Assembly: GCA_963974645.1 (NCBI GenBank)
Contig: CAXBEA010000074.1
Coordinates: 1-19,409, forward strand
DNA: 19,409 nt
Origin: Motiliproteus sp963974645
GTDB taxonomy: Bacteria > Pseudomonadota > Gammaproteobacteria > Pseudomonadales > Balneatricaceae
Reading direction: 5' to 3'
Below are positions 1-5,050 of the stretch, one piece after another (the stretch's first letter is position 1; every line of letters begins with the position of its first letter). The notes under the pieces are model-generated. The model made no database searches and had not been told where the DNA came from. It was given only the letters and a program-made list of their open reading frames with translations. The position numbers were made by a program, and so were the translations under genes.

Positions 1-252
1 GCGTCTTAATTCTGAAACAGTGCTTCCTTGCTAAACAGGAGGGGTCCATATACTAAGCGGCCAGCAGGGCACGGCCTTCTAACGAAAAATTCATACAGAA
101 AGCAGGCCAGACTGACTTGCCAATCCGAAACAGAAACTTAACGCATGATTCTCTGAGGACCGGGTTACTGTAAGCGGCAATGATGATGAAGGAGTAAAGA
201 TCCAACAATCTTGTGTCCTAGATTTTGGGGATGAGGTTCTTCGGTTATCTCA
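1..252. other. Gene-free left edge
   Basis: No convincing gene is seen in either strand. On the minus strand a short open stretch could be the last residues of a gene entering from outside the window, but I do not recognise it. A short hairpin (AAGAT, 6-nt loop, ATCTT, about 203-218) lies just past the 3' end of the zeta toxin gene but has no U run. Confidence 0.4.
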
Positions 253-846
253 CTATTTAATCACTTTTATTCGTGGCCGAAGGAGGGTGTTGGCCCAGTC
301 AGGCAAAGGATCCTGAAATATCATTACCTCTCCACCCTTAACCTGTGCAACCTTTTTAAAAGGGTCATCAAGGCTAGAGTTATCCAGCACCATTACGACA
401 TCACAAAGAGCAATCGCCTGGCAAACGTGCACCAAGGCTCGCTCAATACGAGCTATCACTTTCTCGCACGGCACATTATGCCCCCCTTCGGTCACGCGCT
501 CCGAGATGCGGGCGATATTCAGGTCAGCTGACTCGAGATGGATGAATACCAGGTTGATCTCATAACCAAGGGCTTTGGCTTCGGCCACAAAATCGATCTT
601 TGACCGGTGCGAAAAAACGGTTTCGAAGCAAAAGTTTGCCCCTTCTCTCAGCAGCTGCTCCCGCAATATCTCAGCCACCTTCGAGGCTTCGTAGCTTTTC
701 CCTTCTGGATCATCCGGCCACCGCTCTTTCGCGATGAGATCTGCATTTACAAAAGTAACCCCTTTCGGCTGGAGAAACCGGAAGTAGAAGGTACTCTTTC
801 CCGCGCCGTTACCACCAGCGAGCAGCCAGAGCTGCTTGGGGCTCAT
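253..846 (-). CDS. Zeta-type toxin (AAA/P-loop kinase)
   Basis: This 197-aa P-loop protein matches the zeta toxin family. Visible are a Walker A motif GNGAGKST (residues 12-19), the FVNADLIA segment after the second strand (about 32-39), FETVFS (about 74-79) and an R-x4-GGHNVP signature (about 118-127), which is typical of the chromosomal zeta-like branch. Known zeta/PezT toxins phosphorylate UDP-N-acetylglucosamine and so block peptidoglycan precursor synthesis; the substrate of this branch is less certain and is only inferred here. The ATG overlaps the antitoxin stop codon (TAATG, 1-nt overlap), so the pair is co-transcribed and probably translationally coupled. The length is close to the kinase core alone and looks intact. 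It could instead be a non-toxic nucleotide kinase of the same fold, but the partner gene favours a toxin. Confidence 0.85.
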   Translation of the reverse strand: MSPKQLWLLAGGNGAGKSTFYFRFLQPKGVTFVNADLIAKERWPDDPEGKSYEASKVAEILREQLLREGANFCFETVFSHRSKIDFVAEAKALGYEINLVFIHLESADLNIARISERVTEGGHNVPCEKVIARIERALVHVCQAIALCDVVMVLDNSSLDDPFKKVAQVKGGEVMIFQDPLPDWANTLLRPRIKVIK

Positions 847-1253
847 TACGCAGCGATCGCTTCAAAGACACCATTGATAAACCTGCCGACGCGGACGGTC
901 CCATCAGGGGATACCTGCTCCAGCAGGCCTGGGCAGCGAATGGACGCCTGGTATCGAACGCCGGCGCACGCAATGGCCTCTGACAGCGCGCCAGAAGTGC
1001 GCTGATCATCGAGTTCTGAGAACAGCATATCGGGATTCACATAAGGGGATTGCTTGGGCTCGATCCGTACTGTGGCTATACCGGTCAGCAGCTCCGTCAC
1101 CTGTCCCGGATTGATCGTAGCATCAATCGCCTTACCTATCCTGGCCCAGTATTCAATCTGCTCTACAGTAGTGCGAGCGAGCACACCACCCATAGCACGG
1201 GCGCTATCAACCAGCTGAGCATCAAGCCGGTAAGGAGTTGCTGACTTGGCCAT
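846..1253 (-). CDS. ParD-like antitoxin of the zeta toxin
   Basis: This 135-aa protein fits the ParD-like antitoxin family. The N-terminus MAKSATPYRLDAQLVDSA is followed by TTVEQIEYWARIGKAI (about residues 29-44), the hallmark of that family. The C-terminal third, rich in hydrophobic and charged residues, probably wraps the toxin. A longer reading frame extends to 1325, but the ATG at 1253 is preceded by AGAGGTAGAG as a Shine-Dalgarno site and starts at the family's usual N-terminus. The upstream extension also crosses the palindromic operator. It is the first gene of the two-gene operon with the zeta kinase. The expected role is to neutralise the kinase and repress its own promoter through the palindrome at 1286-1302 (inference from type II systems). 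Confidence 0.8.
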   Translation of the reverse strand: MAKSATPYRLDAQLVDSARAMGGVLARTTVEQIEYWARIGKAIDATINPGQVTELLTGIATVRIEPKQSPYVNPDMLFSELDDQRTSGALSEAIACAGVRYQASIRCPGLLEQVSPDGTVRVGRFINGVFEAIAA

Positions 1254-1283
1254 AACTCTACCTCTATTGGTGATACAAGCTCC

Positions 1284-1302
1284 ATTGTAGCTAATAGCTA
1301 CA
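1284..1302 (-). promoter_or_regulatory. Palindromic operator and -10 of the TA operon
   Basis: A perfect inverted repeat (TGTAGCTA, one central base, TAGCTACA, 1286-1302) lies 33 bases upstream of the antitoxin ATG. Read on the minus strand it overlaps TACAAT (1284-1289), one mismatch from a consensus -10. No good -35 is visible, as is common for autoregulated or activator-dependent promoters. Position and symmetry fit autorepression by the antitoxin. Confidence 0.6.
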
Positions 1303-1322
1303 CAATATGCAGCATCCCAACT

Positions 1323-1423
1323 CAAGATTCACTCAGGACAAAAGCCGCAGCGGAGACGCTACTGACGATCGCTCGCAATCCCCGCTACCTGGGTGCTCAC
1401 ATAGGGGTTACGATGGTGCTGTG
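1323..1423 (+). pseudogene. IS91-family transposase remnant
   Basis: One frame reads ETLLTIARNPRYLGAHIGVT followed by MVL, preceded by an alanine-rich AAA. This resembles the internal segment of IS91/Y1-family transposases that normally continues VLHTWG and then HHPHVH (pattern ETL..IA..P.+LGA.IG...VL). Only about 33 codons survive. After VL the frame loses family similarity, and no start, upstream domain or catalytic Tyr region is present. It is a truncated fragment whose right break falls at about 1423, where attC-like sequence begins. The assignment rests on a short match recalled from the family and not on a search. Confidence 0.45.
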
Positions 1424-1500
1424 GATCAAATTCGTTCGCTCTGCTCACTGGGGCCTACAAAATGCTGCGCGGGTTTTCCGCGCCCGTTATTGAAGCGTAT
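1424..1500 (+). other. Decayed attC-like recombination site
   Basis: The stretch begins AAATTCGTTCGC (near 1429), continues with CACTGGG (about 1446), holds a hairpin GCGCGG-GTTTT-CCGCGC (1467-1483), and ends CCGTTATTGAAGCGTATGCC. This resembles an integron attC site: AATTCGTT near the left end, a folded centre, and a right end like GAAGCGTTATGC that has lost one T. The left R'' box is missing, apparently cut off at the IS91 relic. Just after the next gene lies GCATAAC (2109-2115), the complement of the expected GTTATGC. Assignment as a dead attC is inference. Confidence 0.35.
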
Positions 1501-1520
1501 GCCGATGAGAACCTAATTTG

Positions 1521-2096
1521 ATGCCTCTACCCGATCCATCGAGAATCATGACATTTGCAACACCGAAAGATCTAGGCCAGTGGCTCAAGGTGAATCACGC
1601 CACAGAAAGTGAACTATGGGTGAAGATATACAAGAAAAAAACTGGGATTCAGAGTGTGACTTGGAATGATGTCGTGATCGAGGCTCTATGCTGGGGTTGG
1701 ATCGACGGTATTAAGAAGTCAATCGATGACCAAGCCTATCTTCAGCGCATTACTCGCAGACAAACGCGAAGCAATTGGTCTAAAAGGAACACAGACCATG
1801 CGGAACGTTTGATAAGTGAGGGCCGAATGATGGAATCAGGACTCGTGCATATTCGTGCTGCAAAAGCGGACGGTCGTTGGGAGAAAGCCTATGTGGTAAG
1901 TGAAATGGAAGTGCCCGCGGATTTTCTAGCTGCACTGGAGAGCAATCCGAATGTTAAAGAGTTTTATGAAACTCTCAATAAATCGAGTCGTTATGCTATC
2001 GCGTACGGATTGATAAGTGCGAAGAAACCCGAAACCAGGCTAAGGCGGTTTACAAAATTCTTGAACATGCTTGCTCACGAAGAAAAGCCTAAATAA
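1521..2096 (+). CDS. YdeI/OmpD-associated family protein
   Basis: This 191-aa protein matches the YdeI/OmpD-associated family (bacteriocin-protection type). Diagnostic segments are DPSRIMTF near the N-terminus, ESELWVKIYKKKTG (about 34-47), EALCWGWIDG (about 55-64), RRQTRSNWSKRN (about 82-93) and a C-terminal YAIAYGLISAKKPETRLRR. The biochemical role of the family is poorly known; members have been linked to resistance to polymyxin or bacteriocins, so no function is asserted. I chose ATG 1521 because homologues begin with a short DP-R-I segment before the aromatic strand; TTG 1518 or ATG 1548 are alternatives and the Shine-Dalgarno site is weak. Codon use is more AT-rich than in the exporter region. 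The gene lies between an attC-like scar and a GCATAAC box, which would fit a former integron cassette. Confidence 0.8.
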   Translation: MPLPDPSRIMTFATPKDLGQWLKVNHATESELWVKIYKKKTGIQSVTWNDVVIEALCWGWIDGIKKSIDDQAYLQRITRRQTRSNWSKRNTDHAERLISEGRMMESGLVHIRAAKADGRWEKAYVVSEMEVPADFLAALESNPNVKEFYETLNKSSRYAIAYGLISAKKPETRLRRFTKFLNMLAHEEKPK

Positions 2097-2164
2097 GTGG
2101 TATTCGGCATAACAAGTGATCTGTAGTGCCCTTGCCATATTAGAACACCCTAACGATCTGCAAA

Positions 2165-2247
2165 GGGGCCAGGAGCTGACTATTAGTGGTCACGACCATC
2201 ACCACTTGGAGCGATGTGCTCCAGGCGCACCAGCTCCTTGGTTTTTT
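2165..2247 (+). ncRNA. Candidate three-stem RNA element with U tract
   Basis: Three nested or adjacent perfect or near-perfect stems are present. P1 pairs CCAGGAGCTG (2169-2178) with CAGCTCCTTGG (2231-2241, one bulged T). P2 pairs AGTGGT (2185-2190) with ACCACT (2201-2206). P3 pairs TGGAGC (2207-2212) with GCTCCA (2218-2223). P2 and P3 abut without a gap, and the element ends in TTTTTT (2242-2247). This can form a three-way junction followed by a U run, so it may be an elaborate terminator for the YdeI-like gene, a small RNA 3' end, or a leader attenuator before the alkC-like gene. I do not recognise a known riboswitch. Confidence 0.4.
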
Positions 2248-2324
2248 AACCGGTTTACTCTGAAGCTTTCGCTTACTTGGTATATACCCATTAACTGAGA
2301 TTTTTTTATGCTAGGACCATCCCC

Positions 2325-3446
2325 ATGCCAGAACCGTTAAAAAACAGCTTCGGTCGCGATATTCCTGTTTGGATCGCGGACAAAATCAAGGCGGTACACC
2401 CTGTCTTCGATGTCGAGAGTTTTCTCTCAGAGGTGCTCGACGGTTACGACGGCCTAGAACTTACCCCGCGTGGCTGGCATATCGCTTATGGCCTGCACCG
2501 GCATCTCCCCGCGAGCTACCCCGAGGCTTTAGAGGTTCTACTGGCGTCATTGGGCCCGGAGATAAGCGATAATCAGCTAACCGGGATGGAATCATTTCGA
2601 TACATGCCTCATATATTTTTCGTCGCACAATATGGACTCGACCATTTCGAACGCTCTATGCAGGCGCAGTATTTGCTCACCAAACGCTTTACTGCCGAAT
2701 TTAGTATCCGTGCCTTTATCGAAAAATACCCTAAGCAAACCTTGGGCCGTCTGCGAGACTGGGCCACTGACGACAGCGTGCATGTGCGGCGCTTGGTGTC
2801 TGAGGGAACTCGCCCTCGTCTGCCTTGGGCGTCTCGGCTAGCGCTATTTCAGCAAGATCCAGGTCCGGTACTTGCTCTGCTGGAGCTGTTGAAGGACGAC
2901 CCCGAACTCTACGTGCGTCGGTCCGTGGCAAACAACCTCAACGACATCGGTAAAGACAACCCTGAACTGTTAGTTGCAACCGCTGCGCGCTGGTCTGAAG
3001 GGGCATCTGAGGAACGCCTGTGGTTAGTACGCCATGCCCTGCGTTCGGCGGTAAAACGGGGGGAAGCCAAGGCACTGGCGGTCTTGGGGTTCAGCGGCCA
3101 ACCTAAGGTGAAGATCCGCAAAGTTGAAATCAGCCCGCAGCAGGTCTGTATCGGTGAAAGTATCCGCCTAGCCTTCGACTTGGTGGCTTGCGACACTAAT
3201 ACGCAACGATTGCTGGTGGATTTTAAGGTCCACTACGTTAAGGCCAACGGCTCTACTCGAGCTAAGGTGTTTAAATTACGCAAAATGGACCTAGCTCCAG
3301 GGCAAACCGTTCGACTGGAAAAACAGGTCTCATGCCGAGAGATGAGCACCCGTAAACACTATCCTGGCCAGCACCGTATCGACCTGCTCGTAAATGGACA
3401 GTCGCTCCCTTTGGGAGCATTTGAGCTGTCGACTCAGCTAACCTAA
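2325..3446 (+). CDS. alkC: AlkC-type DNA alkylation repair glycosylase
   Basis: This 373-aa protein belongs to the AlkC branch of HEAT-like-repeat alkylpurine DNA glycosylases, which remove cationic methylated bases such as 3-methyladenine and 3-methylcytosine. Residues about 1-250 form helical repeats. Diagnostic segments are VRRLVSEGTRPRLPWASRL (about 155-173) and YVRRSVANNLNDIGKDNPELL (around 195-216). The last third (about 260-370: VKIRKVEISPQQV, FKVHYVKANG, ending GAFELS) reads as a beta-rich Ig-like domain, which is found in Pseudomonas-type AlkC and not in AlkD. The ATG at 2325 has AGGACC about 8 nt upstream. It stands alone, 228 nt after the YdeI-like gene, with the three-stem RNA element between them. 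No frameshift is seen. Cytoplasmic. Confidence 0.85.
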   Translation: MPEPLKNSFGRDIPVWIADKIKAVHPVFDVESFLSEVLDGYDGLELTPRGWHIAYGLHRHLPASYPEALEVLLASLGPEISDNQLTGMESFRYMPHIFFVAQYGLDHFERSMQAQYLLTKRFTAEFSIRAFIEKYPKQTLGRLRDWATDDSVHVRRLVSEGTRPRLPWASRLALFQQDPGPVLALLELLKDDPELYVRRSVANNLNDIGKDNPELLVATAARWSEGASEERLWLVRHALRSAVKRGEAKALAVLGFSGQPKVKIRKVEISPQQVCIGESIRLAFDLVACDTNTQRLLVDFKVHYVKANGSTRAKVFKLRKMDLAPGQTVRLEKQVSCREMSTRKHYPGQHRIDLLVNGQSLPLGAFELSTQLT

Positions 3447-3771
3447 AGGCATTGCTGAAATGCAACGCATATTCACGAAACAACTTATTTTTGTGACAAA
3501 GCCAATTTCGCATAGACCGTAAACCGCATTTTAATCAGCTTCGAATGTTCGTGTAATATTACAAACCGATTGGTCTAAGCACTGAATCCATTGACCTACT
3601 CCAGCGTCGTGGTTTGTCGGGGTCAACAAGTAGAAGATTTTGCCGCATTGCTCGACAAAGCACGTAACCAATAAGAAGAGAAAGTAACGGCCAAGTTATC
3701 AACCCCTCGTTTCTGGGTGAACCTCACGACCACCCCGCCCTCACCCTGAATTAATTACCTGTCACCTAAAC
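3447..3771. other. Intergenic region with apparent gene remnants
   Basis: No intact gene is present. A 12-bp palindrome TGTAATATTACA (3552-3563) is followed by ACCGATTGGT (3565-3574), an arrangement typical of TetR-family operator/promoters. About 30 bases later a frame reads QQVEDFAALLDKARNQ and then a stop (3673-3675), which looks like the C-terminus of a lost protein. The simplest reading is a deletion joining a TetR-gene promoter to the tail of another gene. I cannot name either gene. Confidence 0.35.
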
Positions 3772-3800
3772 TTGACATTACATGCATATGCATTTATATT
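3772..3800 (+). promoter_or_regulatory. Promoter of the MarR-type regulator gene
   Basis: TTGACA (3772-3777, consensus -35) and TATATT (3795-3800, one mismatch) are separated by exactly 17 bp. The palindrome ATGCATATGCAT fills most of the spacer, so a bound repressor would block RNA polymerase. The expected start of transcription, 6-8 nt after the -10, falls at 3806-3808, on or next to the ATG at 3807. Confidence 0.75.
3782..3793. promoter_or_regulatory. Operator copy 1 (ATGCATATGCAT)
   Basis: This is a perfect 12-bp palindrome lying between the -35 and -10 of the regulator gene. It is the most symmetrical match to the element repeated at 4290, 4321 and 5002. Its position predicts negative autoregulation. 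Confidence 0.7.
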
Positions 3801-3806
3801 CAACCT

Positions 3807-4232
3807 ATGAGCAAAAAACAACCTGAAATCTGCCTGGCACATAGCCTGCGCCGGGCAGATCGCGTCATCAGCCAGCTGTACAACGAACACCTTGCCCCAC
3901 TCGGTGTGCGGATCACCCAGTTCTCGGTATTGCGGGCGTTGCACTATATGGGCGGCACTACCGCAACCCAGATTCAGGATGTTCTGACCCTAGAACAGGC
4001 CACGGTTTCACGCGCTTTGAAACCGCTGATTCGCGACGGCTATGTGGTCGTCGCCGAAGGCAGCAATAAGCGCGAAAAACGGTTGTCCTTAAGCCATGCG
4101 GGTCAGGAGCTCTACAACCAAGCCCTGGTCCCCTGGCAGCAGGCTCAAACAGAACTCAGAGAGAAACTCGGTTCAGACATCGATGACACCCTGATCCAGT
4201 TGAGCCGACAGATCGTCGCTATCAAACGCTAG
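3807..4232 (+). CDS. MarR-family transcriptional regulator
   Basis: This 141-aa protein is a MarR-type winged-helix repressor. Residues about 1-30 form the dimerisation helix (CLAHSLRRADRVISQLYNEH). LGVRITQFSVLRAL (about 32-45) leads into the helix-turn-helix: TTATQIQDVLTLEQATVSRA (about 50-69) includes the recognition helix, followed by LIRDGYVVV and a wing with KREKRLSLSHAGQELY (about 88-103). MarR dimers bind palindromes and usually release them on binding phenolic, lipophilic or oxidising ligands. The four palindromes around this gene and its downstream neighbours are the obvious targets. There is no Shine-Dalgarno site before the ATG, no other start candidate fits the family N-terminus, and the promoter places transcription initiation at the ATG, so the message may be leaderless. 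The ligand cannot be told from the sequence. Confidence 0.92.
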   Translation: MSKKQPEICLAHSLRRADRVISQLYNEHLAPLGVRITQFSVLRALHYMGGTTATQIQDVLTLEQATVSRALKPLIRDGYVVVAEGSNKREKRLSLSHAGQELYNQALVPWQQAQTELREKLGSDIDDTLIQLSRQIVAIKR

Positions 4233-4278
4233 GTAAAGCGCAAAACAACCACCGAGTAGCAAACCCTAGCGTTTTCTA

Positions 4279-4307
4279 TAAGCAGATACATGCGTACGCA
4301 TTATAAT
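4279..4307 (+). promoter_or_regulatory. Promoter of the GST gene
   Basis: TATAAT (4302-4307) is a perfect -10. It directly follows operator copy 2, the same geometry as at the regulator promoter. The -35 (TAAGCA, 4279-4284, 17-bp spacer) is poor. Transcription should start near 4314, which puts operator copy 3 (4321-4332) just downstream of the start. Confidence 0.55.
4290..4301. promoter_or_regulatory. Operator copy 2 (ATGCGTACGCAT)
   Basis: A perfect 12-bp palindrome that abuts the -10 of the GST promoter. It differs from copy 1 only at paired positions (A to G, T to C), so the symmetry is kept. Confidence 0.65.
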
Positions 4308-4320
4308 CACAACATAATAC

Positions 4321-4332
4321 ATGCATACGCAT
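4321..4332. promoter_or_regulatory. Operator copy 3 (ATGCATACGCAT)
   Basis: A 12-bp near-palindrome with one mismatched pair, 31 bp (about three helical turns) from copy 2 measured start to start. The two sites would lie on the same face of the DNA, which would permit cooperative binding of two repressor dimers. Confidence 0.6.
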
Positions 4333-4349
4333 TTAAATTAGGAATGATG

Positions 4350-4943
4350 ATGAAACTATACACCTACCCGATTACCAGTAACGCCCTCAAGCTGGAGCTA
4401 TTAATTACTGCCGCCAACATTCAAATTGATCGTCAGCGGGTTAACCTGGTCCGTGGCGAGCAGAAGACTCCGGAGTTTCTGGCGCTCAACCCCCTAGGAC
4501 AAATTCCGCTGCTGGTCGATGGCGAGCAGATATTTACCGAATCCAACGCCTTGCTTATTTATCTGGCTAAACATCACCAATCGACGCTGTGGCCCACTGA
4601 TGAGTCGGCCCAAGGGCATGTACTGCAATGGCTATTCTGGCAGGCGTCCGTCTGGGGACCCGTTGCCGGTACCTTTCATCACCAGCATGTCGTTCGCCCA
4701 GCCTGGGGGCTTCGCTGCGATAGGGAGGCGCTAGCTCTGCAGCACGCAAACTTAACTGCGGCCTGTCGCCAGCTTGAGGCCCACCTTCATCAGCGCAGCA
4801 AGCAGCAAAGTCAGCTTTTTCTTGCCGGGGACGACCTTTCTGTTGCCGACCTGTCGGTCGCCGCCTTGCTCCTGTTCCGGCAACAAATGGAGCTTCAACT
4901 TGATCCATACCCGACCCTGCAGCAATGGTTGCAGGGCCTGTAA
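4350..4943 (+). CDS. Glutathione S-transferase family protein
   Basis: This 197-aa protein has the canonical soluble GST layout. The N-terminal thioredoxin fold (about 1-75) shows MKLYTYPITSNALK with Ser10 near the usual catalytic position, LNPLGQIPLL with the cis-proline at about 53, and TESNALLIYLA with the Glu64-Ser65 pair that holds the glutamyl arm of glutathione. The C-terminal helical domain (about 85-195) holds FLAGDDLSVADLSVAALL. GSTs conjugate glutathione to electrophiles or act as thiol peroxidases. A longer frame begins at 4290, but it would translate both operators and the -10. ATG 4350, the last of three consecutive ATGs, has AGGA at 4340-4343 with a 6-nt spacer and gives the standard family start. 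Placement between a MarR regulator and an exporter suggests it modifies a toxic ligand before export. Confidence 0.88.
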   Translation: MKLYTYPITSNALKLELLITAANIQIDRQRVNLVRGEQKTPEFLALNPLGQIPLLVDGEQIFTESNALLIYLAKHHQSTLWPTDESAQGHVLQWLFWQASVWGPVAGTFHHQHVVRPAWGLRCDREALALQHANLTAACRQLEAHLHQRSKQQSQLFLAGDDLSVADLSVAALLLFRQQMELQLDPYPTLQQWLQGL

Positions 4944-5001
4944 TCGAACCCCTGGTGGCAACAAAGCAAAGCGCAAGCCGACGCATTTATTGCCCAAATA
5001 C

Positions 5002-5013
5002 ATGCATACACAT
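5002..5013. promoter_or_regulatory. Operator copy 4 (ATGCATACACAT)
   Basis: A degenerate copy of the 12-bp element, 37 bp upstream of the exporter ATG. A weak promoter could surround it (TTGCCC 4990-4995, 18-bp spacer, CATAAG 5014-5019). It may give the exporter its own repressor-controlled start in addition to read-through from the GST gene. Confidence 0.5.
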
Positions 5014-5050
5014 CATAAGAAGAATCAACACATACCGATGGAGAACCCTG

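Noticed and set aside
2107..2255. A complete second attC site after the YdeI-like gene
   Set aside because: Only the left box GCATAAC is convincing; no matching GTTRRRY right end is found, and the stems at 2169-2241 do not have attC geometry.
4290..4349. Longer GST reading frame starting at 4290
   Set aside because: The added 20 codons are made of two operator copies and the TATAAT box; AGGA before ATG 4350 and the family N-terminus fix the later start.
4567..5003. Minus-strand open frames of 139 and 83 aa over the GST gene
   Set aside because: Antisense shadows of a well-supported GST gene, with no family resemblance and no start signals.
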